Part shown: piece by piece, positions 19,757-30,300 of the stretch
Layout of the letters: each line of letters begins with the position of its first letter
How positions within the stretch are numbered: the stretch's first letter is position 1
NCBI RefSeq assembly: GCF_001999335.1
Contig: NZ_MLHS01000014.1
Location: 1 to 48,881 of the forward strand
Direction of reading: 5' to 3'
DNA length: 48,881 nucleotides
DNA from: Rodentibacter sp. Ppn85
Lineage (GTDB): Bacteria > Pseudomonadota > Gammaproteobacteria > Enterobacterales > Pasteurellaceae
The notes under the pieces: generated by a model
Seen by the model: the letters and a program-made list of their open reading frames with translations, nothing else
Told to the model about the DNA's origin: nothing
The model's database searches: none
Made by a program: the position numbers and the translations under genes

Positions 19757-20656
19757 ATGAAGAAAATTTTAACGATTAGTGCCTTAACACTCGTATTAGC
19801 AGCATGTAAAGAAAGTGAAACGTTTTATTTTACTTTAGATAATCCAACGAATGAGAAAATGGTATTAACCATTGATGGTAAAGAACATCAGTTAGCGGCT
19901 TATTCTCATGAAAAATTGACGCTTGCAGCGGGTGAACATACCATTGAAAATAATGAATACAAAGTTAATTTCACTGTTTTTTATGACTCAAAAGGGGGGA
20001 TTATCAATCCAACAGGGAATCCTTATCTTATAGAAAGTTTGCTTTATTCTGTCCCTAAAAATCCGAATAATGCAGCTGTAAGAGATGTGAATTTTAAAAT
20101 AGACGGTTATCCATTTGTAGGTCCTTTTTCAGTGCAATCGGATTTTATTATTGATAGAAGTTATCAACATAGTATGACCGAAAAAGGGGCGTGGAACTTT
20201 GACATTTTTGAAGTTCCTCCTCAAGAAATCAAAACAGACAGAGGCTTTGGTATTTTAAAGAAAATCTACAATAAAAATGAATTCTTGGATATGGTGAAAG
20301 TAGAAGCTCCGGATGTAAGGGCAGATTACGATCAACATAAAACGGTAGTAAAAACCAAACCAACCTTTAGAAATGAAGATGCCCACTATAAAAACAATAT
20401 GGAGATTGCAAACAGTATCAAAGATGAGGAAACTAAAAAATATGCCCTACAATTAATTGAGTTAGATAAAAAATATGCTCAAGCCAAAGGGGTGAAAGAA
20501 CAGGAAAAAATTAAAGATGATTATCAAAAAACCACAAAAGATTATATGAAAGCCTCGTCAAAAATGAGTAGTGAAGCTAAAACCTCAATGAAAGGATATG
20601 TTATACCTGCTAACTTTGAAAAAGGAATTATTATTAATTCCGTAGAAGTAAAATAA
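19757..20656 (+). CDS. Unknown lipoprotein
   Basis: A 299-residue predicted lipoprotein: a short signal with lipobox L-A-A-C (C17) and TAAGGAG seven bases before the ATG. The N-terminal ~80 residues look like a small beta-rich domain (F-Y-F-T-L-D-N-P-T-N, M-V-L-T-I-D-G-K-E). The last ~90 residues are charged and probably helical, with many Lys and Glu. I do not recognise the family. The next residue after the lipidated Cys is Lys, not Asp, so E. coli sorting rules would send it to the outer membrane. It is separated from ngt by a terminator and flanked by diverged direct repeats, which suggests an inserted or duplicated cassette. It could be a lineage-specific surface antigen, but no function can be assigned. 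Confidence 0.75.
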   Translation: MKKILTISALTLVLAACKESETFYFTLDNPTNEKMVLTIDGKEHQLAAYSHEKLTLAAGEHTIENNEYKVNFTVFYDSKGGIINPTGNPYLIESLLYSVPKNPNNAAVRDVNFKIDGYPFVGPFSVQSDFIIDRSYQHSMTEKGAWNFDIFEVPPQEIKTDRGFGILKKIYNKNEFLDMVKVEAPDVRADYDQHKTVVKTKPTFRNEDAHYKNNMEIANSIKDEETKKYALQLIELDKKYAQAKGVKEQEKIKDDYQKTTKDYMKASSKMSSEAKTSMKGYVIPANFEKGIIINSVEVK

Positions 20657-20849
20657 TAAAGGGGATAAATTGATAATAACGTGCAATATATTGAACGTTT
20701 CATCAAATCTAATTTTAAGAAAGGATGCGACGATACAGCCCTATCTACAGGTTTTACGACAATACGATGCAATACTTTCTCACTTACATTCAGCGAGTAA
20801 TTTTACGATGAATTCACTCCCCTCTCCTAGAAATTTAGACAAACATAAT
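20657..20849. other. Intergenic stretch with no convincing gene (lipoprotein to asd)
   Basis: The 341 bases between the lipoprotein stop and the asd start contain this segment followed by repeat copy B. A 69-codon open frame at 20670-20879 exists but runs into the terminator hairpin, has no clear ribosome binding site and resembles nothing I know. A second frame ends at about 20800. This could be a decayed gene remnant. Confidence 0.4.
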
Positions 20850-20926
20850 AAAAGTCCCCGAAAGGGGATTTTTTCTTGAATAAGAATGAACGAATGAGTA
20901 AATTTACTGATATTTCTCATAAAAAC
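20850..20926 (+). repeat. Diverged direct repeat, copy B (upstream of asd)
   Basis: This is the partner of copy A: a TCCCC-GAAA-GGGGA hairpin, T-run, CTTGAATA, then an AT-rich segment that includes TCATAAAAA. Its leading part doubles as a terminator. Confidence 0.65.
20851..20874 (+). terminator. Terminator hairpin in repeat copy B
   Basis: TCCCC and GGGGA arms with a GAAA loop followed by six T. It lies about 195 bases after the lipoprotein stop, so it may end that transcript or be an inherited copy of the ngt terminator. Confidence 0.75.
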
Positions 20927-20997
20927 ACTTGATTTTAACCGCACTATCTTGTAATTAAGAACTCTATTCAAACACAATATTAACAAAAGGAAAAACA

Positions 20998-22113
20998 ATG
21001 AAAAACGTCGGTTTTATCGGATGGCGCGGAATGGTCGGTTCCGTATTAATGGATCGCATGGTGCAAGAAAATGATTTTGCGGACATCAATCCTATTTTTT
21101 TTACCACTTCCCAAACAGGGCAAAAAGCTCCTGTCTTTGCGGGCAAAGAGGCGGGCGAACTCAAAAATGCCTTCGACATTGACGAGCTCAAAAAATTAGA
21201 CATCATCGTAACTTGTCAGGGGGGCGACTATACGAACGAAGTATATCCAAAATTAAAAGCAACGGGTTGGAACGGATATTGGATTGATGCCGCCTCGGCA
21301 CTACGCATGGAAAAAGACGCAATTATTGTGCTAGATCCGGTAAACCAAAATGTGATTGACGAAGGCTTAAAAAATGGCATTAAAACCTTTGTCGGCGGAA
21401 ACTGCACAGTAAGCCTAATGTTAATGGCGATCGGCGGTTTATTTGAACGTGATTTGGTAGAATGGGTTTCCGTCGCAACCTATCAAGCCGCCTCAGGCGC
21501 CGGGGCGAAAAATATGCGTGAATTGCTTTTACAAATGGGTTTATTACGTGATGCCGTGAAAGATGAATTGGCTAACCCTGCTGCTTCTATTTTAGATATT
21601 GAACGTAAAGTCACCGCAGAAATGCGTTCAAGTGATTTCCCGACAGAAAACTTTGGTGCTGCATTGGGTGGCAGCCTTATTCCTTGGATCGACAAATTAT
21701 TACCGGAAACTGGGCAAACCAAAGAGGAATGGAAAGGCTATGCGGAAACTAACAAAATTCTCGGTTTAAGCGACAACCCGATTCCGGTTGACGGTTTGTG
21801 TGTGCGTATCGGCGCATTACGTTGCCACAGCCAAGCTTTTACTATCAAACTGAAAAAAGATTTACCGTTAGCGGAAATCGAACAAATCATTGCCTCACAC
21901 AATGAATGGGTGAAAGTGATTCCAAACGATAAAGAAACCACATTACGTGAATTAACTCCGGCGAAAGTGACGGGAACGTTAACTGTGCCGGTCGGTCGTT
22001 TACGCAAACTCGCCATGGGGGGCGAATACCTTGCCGCCTTCACCGTAGGCGACCAACTTTTATGGGGGGCGGCAGAACCGGTTCGCCGTATTTTGAAACA
22101 GTTAGTAAAATAA
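20998..22113 (+). CDS. asd: Aspartate-semialdehyde dehydrogenase
   Basis: A 371-residue NADP-dependent enzyme that reduces aspartyl phosphate to aspartate semialdehyde, the branch point to lysine/diaminopimelate, threonine and methionine. The nucleotide-binding N-terminus is [12 protein letters not shown]. The catalytic cysteine is C136 in G-G-N-C-T-V-S, the same position as in the H. influenzae enzyme. The length equals the Gram-negative family norm. AAAAGGA precedes the ATG by a few bases. The gene is monocistronic by appearance, with a terminator hairpin soon after the stop. Confidence 0.98.
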   Translation: MKNVGFIGWRGMVGSVLMDRMVQENDFADINPIFFTTSQTGQKAPVFAGKEAGELKNAFDIDELKKLDIIVTCQGGDYTNEVYPKLKATGWNGYWIDAASALRMEKDAIIVLDPVNQNVIDEGLKNGIKTFVGGNCTVSLMLMAIGGLFERDLVEWVSVATYQAASGAGAKNMRELLLQMGLLRDAVKDELANPAASILDIERKVTAEMRSSDFPTENFGAALGGSLIPWIDKLLPETGQTKEEWKGYAETNKILGLSDNPIPVDGLCVRIGALRCHSQAFTIKLKKDLPLAEIEQIIASHNEWVKVIPNDKETTLRELTPAKVTGTLTVPVGRLRKLAMGGEYLAAFTVGDQLLWGAAEPVRRILKQLVK

Positions 22114-22128
22114 TTTTTACCTACCAAC

Positions 22129-22147
22129 AGGGCGTTGTGTACGCCCT
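22129..22147 (+). terminator. Terminator after asd
   Basis: Perfect 7-bp arms AGGGCGT and ACGCCCT, a 5-base loop and a following TTATTTTAT. It ends 17 bases before the pldB start. Confidence 0.7.
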
Positions 22148-22164
22148 TTATTTTATAAATCCTT

Positions 22165-23112
22165 ATGATTCGAGAACCCCGTTTTTGCCAATTTGCTTTG
22201 GTGGAATTATTGCCTTTTTTCGAAGGCACTCCGACTCAATATCTTATTGGAAAAGGAAATATTCGTATTGCCTACCGTCATTTTGTTCACAAGGAAAGTG
22301 CGGTCAAAAAATTGATGATTTTGGTGAACGGACGGGCGGAAAATATGATGAAATGGTCGGAGCTTACCTATGACTTTTATCATCAGGGCTATGATGTGCT
22401 GTTGTTTGATCATCGCGGGCAGGGCTATTCCGAACGGCTTTTAAACGATCCGGAAAAAGGGCATTTAGACGAATTTCGTTTTTATGTAGCGGATATGCAA
22501 AAAGTGATCGAAAAAACCACCGCACTTTTTGACTATCAAACCCAACATTTGGTGTCGCATTCTCTTGGTTCGCTGATTGCTGCTTATTATTTGGCGAATT
22601 GCGATCATCATATTGAAAAAGCCGTGTTGTCTTCGCCTTTTTTCGGCGTACCGTTAAAACATCCGATGCGGGATGAATTGATCATTGCCGCAATGAATTT
22701 ACTGGGGCAAGGCGCGCGTTATGTGTTTGGCAAAGGGGCTTACAAACCGGCTCACCTTGAACGTAATGAATTAAGCTTTTGTAAAACCCGCATGAAATGG
22801 ATGAATCGAATCAATCGAAAATATCCAGCCCTTCACCTTGGCGGCCCGACTTTTCGCTGGCTGCATTTATGCCTCAATGCCATAAAACGTCTTCCTACTA
22901 TCCTTCCCCGCATTGAAATTCCGGTGCTGATTTTGCAATCGGAGAAAGAAAAAATCGTGGACAACAAAACTCTGCAAAAACTAACCGCACTTTTCCCCAA
23001 CGCAAGTTGTGAATTGGTTCGTCAGGCAAAACATGAGATTTTATTTGAACGGGACAGTTTAAGGGAAGATGTCATGAAAAACATCACGCAATTTTTTGAA
23101 AAGCCGAATTGA
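22165..23112 (+). CDS. pldB: PldB-like lysophospholipase / alpha-beta hydrolase
   Basis: A 315-residue alpha/beta hydrolase resembling lysophospholipase L2, a membrane-associated enzyme that removes the acyl chain of lysophospholipids. The oxyanion-side segment is L-F-D-H-R-G-Q-G-Y-S-E-R. The nucleophile elbow is S-H-S-L-G-S with Ser133, a variant of the usual G-X-S-X-G. A late Asp (K-I-V-D-N) and His (A-K-H-E-I-L) complete a plausible triad. No signal peptide is seen. The start at 22165 has no strong ribosome binding site. Three USS cores lie in the gene, near 22298, 22520 and 22984. General serine hydrolase is certain; lysophospholipase specificity is inferred from similarity of length and motifs. 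Confidence 0.85.
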   Translation: MIREPRFCQFALVELLPFFEGTPTQYLIGKGNIRIAYRHFVHKESAVKKLMILVNGRAENMMKWSELTYDFYHQGYDVLLFDHRGQGYSERLLNDPEKGHLDEFRFYVADMQKVIEKTTALFDYQTQHLVSHSLGSLIAAYYLANCDHHIEKAVLSSPFFGVPLKHPMRDELIIAAMNLLGQGARYVFGKGAYKPAHLERNELSFCKTRMKWMNRINRKYPALHLGGPTFRWLHLCLNAIKRLPTILPRIEIPVLILQSEKEKIVDNKTLQKLTALFPNASCELVRQAKHEILFERDSLREDVMKNITQFFEKPN

Positions 23113-23190
23113 TCGCCGTTGGTTTTTCTGCGTTTAAAAACTCATCATATATCGCTCCAACCCCGATATGGGAAAAATGTTAAAAAGATG

Positions 23191-23218
23191 TTGCAAATTT
23201 GACCTTTTGTCCTACAAT
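23191..23218 (+). promoter_or_regulatory. Candidate sigma-70 promoter of the second potD
   Basis: TTGCAA (23191-23196) and TACAAT (23213-23218) are spaced by 16 bases. The implied leader is about 95 bases and contains two short inverted repeats (CTCAAA/TTTGAG and GATCTT/AAGATC). Confidence 0.6.
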
Positions 23219-23318
23219 CACTGAGCCTCAAATACTAAGGTTCTTCCCTCTTTGAGTGTGGCGATCTTATTTTACGAAGATCTGGTTTTATTTTCTGTTA
23301 CCAGGAGAATAAAAAATT

Positions 23319-24365
23319 ATGAAAAAATGGACCGCACTTTTTACTTCAAGTGTATTTTTATTAGGCACTCACAATATTGCAACCGCGAATGACAATACGG
23401 TTTATCTCTATACTTGGAGTGAATATGTGCCGGAGGGGTTACTGGATAACTTTACCAAGGAAACCGGTATTAAAGTCATTGTGTCCAGTTTGGAATCAAA
23501 CGAAACTATGTACGCCAAACTGAAAACGCAAGGCGAAAACGGCGGTTATGATGTGATTGCGCCAACCAGCTATTTTGTATCCAAAATGATACGGGAAAAT
23601 ATGCTGAAAGAATTAAATCACGAAAAACTGCCCGTCATCAAAGAATTAGATCCGAATATGCTGGATAAACCTTTTGATAAGGGCAACAAATATTCATTAC
23701 CCCAATTATTCGGGGCGACCGGCATTGCCTATAACGCGGAAACACAGAATCCCGCCCGGTTTCAATCTTGGGGCGATCTATGGAACGCTGAATTTAAGGG
23801 ACGCTTACAAATGTTGGATGATCCAAGAGAATTGTTCAATATTGCCCTGTTAAAAATGAACAAAGACCCGAATACGCAAGATCCAAAAGTATTGGAAGAG
23901 GCCTATCAAGAATTGCTCAAGTTGCGTGGGAATATCTTGGCATTTAATTCGGATAATCCGTCCAACAGCTTTATTTCGGGCGAAACCGAAGTGGGCTTAT
24001 TGTGGAACGGCTCCGTGCGTATTGCAAAAAACGAAGGGGTTAAAATTGACATGATTTACCCGAAAGAAGGCACGATGCTCTGGATTGATAATTTAGCTAT
24101 TCCGAAAACCGCTAAAAATGTGGAAGGGGCACATAAGCTGATTAATTATCTGTTAAGCGCCGATGTAGCAGAGAAACTGACCTTACAAATCGGTTATCCT
24201 ACTTCTAATCTCAATGCATTGAAACGTTTGCCGAAAGAATTGACGGATGATCGCGCTACATTTATCGCTCAAGATGTGATTGACAGAAGCCAATGGCAAC
24301 TTGATGTTGGTGATGCCATTGAGCTGTATGAAGGCTATTATCAAAAATTAAAAGCCGCTCAATAA
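23319..24365 (+). CDS. potD: Spermidine/putrescine-binding periplasmic protein PotD, second copy
   Basis: A 348-residue periplasmic binding protein, paralogous to the product of 6926-7978. The signal peptide ends near T-A-N; the mature chain starts V-Y-L-Y-T-W-S-E-Y-V-P. The polyamine-pocket residues are again kept: Trp/Tyr in T-W-S-E-Y, Asp/Glu in L-D-D-P-R-E-L-F, Trp in L-W-N-G-S, Trp/Asp in L-W-I-D-N and Gln in Q-W-Q-L-D-V-G. Differences around these positions (S-S-L-E-S-N instead of S-T-F-E-S-N) may shift preference between putrescine and spermidine, but that cannot be read from sequence alone. CAGGAG precedes the ATG. No potABC is adjacent. A USS core (23331-23339) encodes T-A-L-F in the signal peptide, and a USS pair terminates the gene. 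Confidence 0.93.
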   Translation: MKKWTALFTSSVFLLGTHNIATANDNTVYLYTWSEYVPEGLLDNFTKETGIKVIVSSLESNETMYAKLKTQGENGGYDVIAPTSYFVSKMIRENMLKELNHEKLPVIKELDPNMLDKPFDKGNKYSLPQLFGATGIAYNAETQNPARFQSWGDLWNAEFKGRLQMLDDPRELFNIALLKMNKDPNTQDPKVLEEAYQELLKLRGNILAFNSDNPSNSFISGETEVGLLWNGSVRIAKNEGVKIDMIYPKEGTMLWIDNLAIPKTAKNVEGAHKLINYLLSADVAEKLTLQIGYPTSNLNALKRLPKELTDDRATFIAQDVIDRSQWQLDVGDAIELYEGYYQKLKAAQ

Positions 24366-24379
24366 TATTGACGATGGCA

Positions 24380-24426
24380 AAATAAACCGCACAAAATGAT
24401 CTGACCCCAAAAAGTGCGGTTTATTT
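24380..24426 (+). terminator. USS-containing terminator after the second potD
   Basis: A 13-bp perfect stem (24380-24392 with 24414-24426) includes the uptake core and is followed by T-rich sequence. The loop is 21 bases. Confidence 0.7.
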
Positions 24427-24671
24427 TTCTTTAGTTTTATTCGCCGTAGATAAACAAACCTAATTTGAGTCTCTCTTATTGAGTGGCAAAAGCAAGCAGC
24501 ATAGTAAATTTTAAATAAAAACCAATGTTATAATGACCGCACTTTTCCTTGTTTTGGCTCGGAGTTTCAGTGCCATAGTAATTGTCATTGGCTTTTCCTT
24601 TCTCAACCTCTAAAATAGCCTACATTGAAAGTGACATTTTCGTCGATTTTTTATTAAAAACAGGTAACTCG
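24427..24671 (+). promoter_or_regulatory. mutS upstream region with an extended -10 promoter candidate
   Basis: About 245 bases without a gene. An extended -10 element, TGTTATAAT, has its TATAAT hexamer at 24529-24534; I see no good -35. It is followed at once by a USS core (24535-24543). The frame upstream of the mutS ATG is open back to 24582, but nothing supports translation from there. Confidence 0.5.
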
Positions 24672-27257
24672 ATGATTTCAGAAGATAATTTTTCTCAACA
24701 CACCCCAATGATGCAACAATATCTCAAACTCAAAGCAGAAAATCCGGATATTTTGCTGTTTTATCGTATGGGGGATTTCTATGAGCTGTTTTATGACGAT
24801 GCTAAAAAAGCCGCCGCATTGTTAGATATATCTTTAACCAAAAGAGGACAATCGGCAGGCGAACCCATCCCTATGGCAGGCGTACCCTATCACGCCGTTG
24901 AGGGGTATTTAGCGAAGCTAGTCGCATTGGGCGAGCCTGTGGCAATTTGTGAACAAGTGGGCGATCCGGCAACGAGCAAAGGGCCGGTAGAACGCCAAAT
25001 CGTACGTATTGTTACGCCCGGTACGGTGAGCGATGAAGCCTTGTTGCCGGAACGACAAGACAATTTGATTGCAGCCCTGTACCAAGAAAAAGATAAATTT
25101 GGACTGGCGACGTTGGATATGACGTCCGGCCGCTTTCAGCTATGTGAACTTGATGGCAAAGAAACCTTGCAAGCGGAACTGCAACGTATAGCACCGGTAG
25201 AATTACTTTACTGCGAAGATTTCGGTGAGATGGCATTGATTGAGCATTATAAAGGATTACGCCGTCGCCCTATCTGGGAATTTGAACTTAGCACGGCGAT
25301 TAGCCTGCTCAATCGTCAATTCGGCACTAAGGATCTGCGTGCCTTTGGGGTGGAAAAATCACCGCTTGGACTGAGTGCGGCGGGTTGTTTGTTGCAATAT
25401 GCAAAGGAAACCCAACGCACTGCGTTACCTCATATTCAGAGCATTAGCGTCGTGCAAAATCAAGATTATATTCAGTTGGATGCTGCCACCAGACGCAATT
25501 TAGAATTAACGCAAAATCTTACCGGCGGTAGTGATAATACATTGGTTGCCGTATTGGATAAATGTGTGACTCCAATGGGTAGCCGTCTTTTGAAACGTTG
25601 GATTCATCAGCCGAACCGCCATATTCAAAAACTCCAACAACGCCAACAAAGCATTGCAGAGATTCTGAATTTTGATTTGGTGGACGAATTACAACCTTAC
25701 TTACAGCAGATCGGTGATATGGAACGCATTTTGGCTCGGGTAGCGTTACGTTCGGCCCGTCCGCGTGATTTAACCCGTTTGCGTACCGCCTTGGAACAAA
25801 TTCCGAATCTGCGTTCCATTATCCGACAAAAAACACCGCCGTTTATTACCGCACTTTTTGAGAAAGTTGCCGATTTCACCGAGCAATACGATTTACTACA
25901 ACGTGCAATTGTTGAAATGCCGCCGCTGTTGATTCGTGATGGCGGCGTAATTGCAGAAGGGTATCATACCGAACTGGACGAATGGCGTACTCTTTCTGAC
26001 GGGGCAACCCAATATTTAGAAAATTTGGAAAAACGCGAACGTGAAAGCACCGGCATTGACACCCTGAAAATCGGTTTTAATGCGGTTCACGGTTATTACA
26101 TTCAAATTAGCCAAGGACAAGCACACAAAGCCCCGATTCATTATGTACGCCGCCAAACCTTAAAAAATGCTGAGCGTTACATTATTCCCGAACTGAAAGA
26201 GTACGAAGACAAAGTATTGAAATCCAAAGGTGCGGCATTGGCATTGGAAAAACAGCTTTACGACGAACTCTTTGATTTATTGCTCCCTCACTTGGGCGCA
26301 TTGCAGTTGGCAAGCCTTGTTTTATCGGAATTGGATGTACTGGTAAACTTGGCGGAACGTGCCGATACCTTAAATTATGTGATGCCGACATTTTGTGATG
26401 ATATTTGTGTAAGCATTGAAAACGGTCGTCACCCAGTCGTGGAACAAGTGCTGAAAGAGCCTTTTATTGCCAATCCCGTTGAATTAAATAGGGACCGCCA
26501 TTTGCTTATCATCACCGGTCCGAACATGGGGGGGAAAAGTACTTATATGCGACAAACTGCGCTGATAACGTTAATGGCGTATATCGGCAGTTTTGTGCCG
26601 GCAGATAGGGCACAAATCGGTCCGATTGATCGTATTTTTACCCGAATCGGTGCGTCGGATGATCTTGCCTCCGGTCGTTCGACTTTCATGGTAGAAATGA
26701 CCGAAATGGCAAATATTTTGCATCAAGCAGGTGCCCAAAGTCTTGTGCTCATTGATGAAATCGGACGTGGAACGTCCACTTATGACGGGCTTTCTCTTGC
26801 TTGGGCATGCGCCGAATATCTGACGAAAAAAATTCACTCGCTAACTTTATTTGCGACCCACTATTTTGAGCTCACTGCTTTACCGGAGCAATTTCCCGGT
26901 ATTATTAATGTTCACTTGGATGCCCTTGAACATAATAATACGATTGCCTTTATGCACGCCGTTCAAGAGGGAGCGGCAAGTAAAAGTTACGGTTTAGCGG
27001 TTGCTGCTTTAGCCGGTGTACCGCAATCGGTCATTAAACTGGCGAAACAAAAGTTGATGCAATTAGAAAAAATGTCAGGCCATGCCGCTGATCAGCAAAT
27101 TCAAGCCTTGCGAGAGGCGAATCGACAGCAAGGTGAACTTACTTTTGAACAGGAAACGGACGCACTTCGCGAAGCCATTGAAAAGCTTGATCCGGACGAG
27201 CTAAGCCCAAAACAGGCTTTGGCGTATTTATATCAATTGAAGAAAATGGTGGATTAA
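24672..27257 (+). CDS. mutS: DNA mismatch repair protein MutS
   Basis: An 861-residue mismatch-recognition ATPase. I place the start at ATG 24672, which gives the standard MutS N-terminus and length. The mismatch-reading motif G-D-F-Y-E places Phe36 and Glu38. The Walker [10 protein letters not shown] is at about 616-624, Walker B lies in [12 protein letters not shown], and the C-terminus has the helix-turn-helix and tetramerisation region. It works with MutL and MutH to repair replication errors. A USS core near 25850 lies inside the coding region. The gene converges with purL. Confidence 0.98.
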   Translation: MISEDNFSQHTPMMQQYLKLKAENPDILLFYRMGDFYELFYDDAKKAAALLDISLTKRGQSAGEPIPMAGVPYHAVEGYLAKLVALGEPVAICEQVGDPATSKGPVERQIVRIVTPGTVSDEALLPERQDNLIAALYQEKDKFGLATLDMTSGRFQLCELDGKETLQAELQRIAPVELLYCEDFGEMALIEHYKGLRRRPIWEFELSTAISLLNRQFGTKDLRAFGVEKSPLGLSAAGCLLQYAKETQRTALPHIQSISVVQNQDYIQLDAATRRNLELTQNLTGGSDNTLVAVLDKCVTPMGSRLLKRWIHQPNRHIQKLQQRQQSIAEILNFDLVDELQPYLQQIGDMERILARVALRSARPRDLTRLRTALEQIPNLRSIIRQKTPPFITALFEKVADFTEQYDLLQRAIVEMPPLLIRDGGVIAEGYHTELDEWRTLSDGATQYLENLEKRERESTGIDTLKIGFNAVHGYYIQISQGQAHKAPIHYVRRQTLKNAERYIIPELKEYEDKVLKSKGAALALEKQLYDELFDLLLPHLGALQLASLVLSELDVLVNLAERADTLNYVMPTFCDDICVSIENGRHPVVEQVLKEPFIANPVELNRDRHLLIITGPNMGGKSTYMRQTALITLMAYIGSFVPADRAQIGPIDRIFTRIGASDDLASGRSTFMVEMTEMANILHQAGAQSLVLIDEIGRGTSTYDGLSLAWACAEYLTKKIHSLTLFATHYFELTALPEQFPGIINVHLDALEHNNTIAFMHAVQEGAASKSYGLAVAALAGVPQSVIKLAKQKLMQLEKMSGHAADQQIQALREANRQQGELTFEQETDALREAIEKLDPDELSPKQALAYLYQLKKMVD

Positions 27258-27270
27258 AATACGAAGAAAA

Positions 27271-27290
27271 ACGACCGCACTTGCGGTCGT
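27271..27290 (+). terminator. Compact USS hairpin after mutS
   Basis: 9-bp arms ACGACCGCA and TGCGGTCGT with a 2-base gap form one uptake core. It lies 13 bases past the mutS stop. The downstream T-run is weak. Confidence 0.6.
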
Positions 27291-27306
27291 ATATTCAGCT
27301 TGTATC

Positions 27307-27349
27307 GGGCTTTAAGCATAAATTAGATTGACAAAATACTTTAAAGCCC
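27307..27349 (-). terminator. Possible purL terminator
   Basis: 8-bp arms GGGCTTTA and TAAAGCCC are separated by 27 bases, shortly after the purL stop on the minus strand. The long loop makes it uncertain. Confidence 0.35.
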
Positions 27350-27360
27350 ATAGTTCCTTG

Positions 27361-30300
27361 TTATTTAAACTGTACCCGTGCATTTCTAAATAATCGCATC
27401 CAAGCGCCATCCTCGCTCCAATCTTCCGGATACCAAGAGTTGCTCACAGCACGGAATACCCGTTCCGGATGAGGCATCATCGCTGCAATTCGACCGTCCA
27501 CATTAGAAATCGCCGTGATACCTAATACTGAACCGTTCGGGTTTGCCGGATAGCTTTCCGTTACGTTAAGGTGGCTATCAATATATTGCGCAACGATTAA
27601 ATTTTGTGCTTGAAGTGCGGTTAAATTTTCCGCTGTTTTGAATTCAACACGTCCCTCACCATGGGAGACGGCGATTGGCATGTGTGAACCCGCCATCCCT
27701 TGGAACCATAAGGAGTGCGTGTCATTGATTTTTACTAAACCGACACGGGCTTCAAAACGTTCCGATTTATTTCGTACAAAACGAGGCCAGTTTTCCGCAC
27801 CCGGAATGATTTCCGCAAGATTAGAGATAAACTGACAACCATTACATACCCCTAAAGAAAGGGTGTTTTCATTGGCGAAGAATTGGCTGAATTGTTCACG
27901 TAATTGTGGGTTAAATAAAATGGATTTTGCCCAACCACCGCCGGCGCCGAGAACGTCACCGTAAGAGAAACCGCCGCAAGCGACCATGGCATTAAAATCA
28001 TTTAAATTGTAACGACCCGTCATTAAATCACTCATATGCACATCAACCGCAGCAAATCCTGCGCGGTCAAATGCTGCCGCCATTTCTACATGGCTGTTTA
28101 CGCCTTGTTCACGTAATACGGCAACTTTCGGTTTTCCCCCTTTCGCAATATAAGGTGCGGCAATATCTTCATTCGGATCATAGGTTAAGAAGGCGGATAA
28201 TCCGTTGTTGTTCGGATCTTTTTTCGCCTCGAATTCTTGATCGGCACATTCCGGATTATCCCGTAAACGTTGCATTTGATGAGTTAATTCCGCCCAGACA
28301 GCACGCAATTCAGAACGTTTTTCACTGAGTAATTTCTTATTGCCACGAGCGATTTCAATGTGATTTTCCGTTGTGACAGCACCGAGTTCGTGGGTAAGCG
28401 GTAATAAATTATGTGCGTTCAAAATTTCACGTACGGCGGTTAATTCGCTTTCCGCCACTTGAATGACGGCTCCCAGTTCTTCGTTAAATAACACGGCGAG
28501 ATCATTATCGCCTAAGGCGGAAATATCCACCTCGATACCACAGTTTCCGGCAAATACCATTTCCGCTAAGGTGACGATTAACCCACCGTCGGAACGGTCG
28601 TGGTAAGCTAATAATTTACGTTCCGCCACAAGGGTTTGCATTGCTTCAAAGAAGTGTTTCAGCGCATCGATATTTTCTACATCCGCCGGTTTATCACCCA
28701 GTTGTTTATAAACCTGTGCAAGTGCGGTCGCACCAAGGCGATTTTTACCTTCGCCCAAATCAATGAGCAAGAGTCGGGAAGCGCCTTTATCGGTACGAAG
28801 TTGCGGCGTGACGGTTTTGCGTACATCTTCTACCCGAGCAAAAGCACTGATCACTAAAGAAAGTGGGGCGGTGACAGTTTTTTTCTCGCCGTTTTCTTCC
28901 CAGGTCGTTTTCATTGACATAGAGTCTTTGCCTACCGGAATGGTGATACCAAGGGTCGGACAAAGCTCTTCACCGACGGCTTTTACCGCTTCATAAAGTC
29001 CGGCATCTTCACCACCGTGACCTGCTGCCGACATCCAGTTGGCGGATAGTTTGATACGTTTAATCTCGCCGATATTGGTTGCCGCGATGTTGGTGATGGA
29101 TTCCGCTACCGCCAAACGTGCTGACGCGCCAAAATCCAATAAGGCGACGGGCGCGCGTTCCCCTATTGCCATAGCTTCGCCGTGATAGCTGTCAAGGCTG
29201 GCGGTCGTTACCGCTACATCGGATACCGGAATTTGCCACGGCCCGACCATTTGATCGCGTGCGACCATACCGGTGACAGAGCGGTCACCAATGGTAATTA
29301 AGAAGGTTTTTTCCGCTACTACAGGTAAGCGTAAGACACGATGAAGCGCCTCTTTTAATTCAATGCCGTCTTGTGAAACAGGGGGATTTTCGACCGCACT
29401 TGATTGCACGTTACGGGTCATTTTAGGTGTTTTGCCAAGCAGCACATTCATCGGCAAATCAATCGGATCATTATTGAAATGGCTGTCATGCAAAGTTAAA
29501 TGTTTTTCTTCTGTGGCTTCGCCAATTACCGCAAACGGTGCGCGTTCGCGTTCGCAAAGTGCGGTAAATAAATCCAATTTTTCCGGTGCGACAGCTAAAA
29601 CATAGCGTTCCTGTGATTCGTTACACCAAATTTCAAGCGGAGACATTCCTTTTTCGTCACAAAGGATAGAACGTAAATCGAATTTACCGCCGCGCTCGCC
29701 ATCGTGTACCAATTCAGGCATAGCATTAGATAAACCGCCGGCGCCCACATCATGGATAAATAGGATTGGGTTATCTTCACCGAGTTGCCAGCAACGGTCG
29801 ATGACTTCTTGGCAGCGGCGTTCCATTTCCGGATTTTCCCGTTGAACGGAGGCAAAATCCAGATCTTCTTTTGATTTACCGCTGTCCATGGAAGATGCCG
29901 CACCGCCGCCTAAGCCGATATTCATAGCCGGGCCGCCTAATACAATCAGTTTTGCCCCAACAGGAATTTCGCCTTTTTGGACGTGCTCTGCACGAATATT
30001 GCCGATACCGCCTGCTAACATAATGGGTTTGTGATAACCGCGGACTTCCTCGCCGTTAAAACTGTTTACTTTTTCCTCATACGTTCGGAAATAACCCAAT
30101 AGTGCCGGGCGACCAAATTCATTATTAAACGCTGCGCCGCCTAACGGGCCTTCAATCATAATATCGAGGGCGGAGGCAATGCGATTAGGCTTCGAAAGCG
30201 GGTTTTCCCAAGGTTGCTCAAAGTTTGGAATCACCAGGTTTGAAACGGAGAAACCGGTTAAACCAGCTTTCGGTTTTGCCCCGCGGCCGGTTGCGCCTTC

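Noticed and set aside
19586-20926. Insertion sequence around the unknown lipoprotein
   Set aside because: No transposase or terminal inverted repeats are present; the flanking similarity is a direct repeat that includes a terminator.
21738-22229. 163-codon minus-strand frame over the end of asd
   Set aside because: It is a shadow of asd with no signals of its own.
24582-24671. N-terminal extension of MutS
   Set aside because: The extra 30 residues are not MutS-like, and the ATG at 24672 gives the standard N-terminus.
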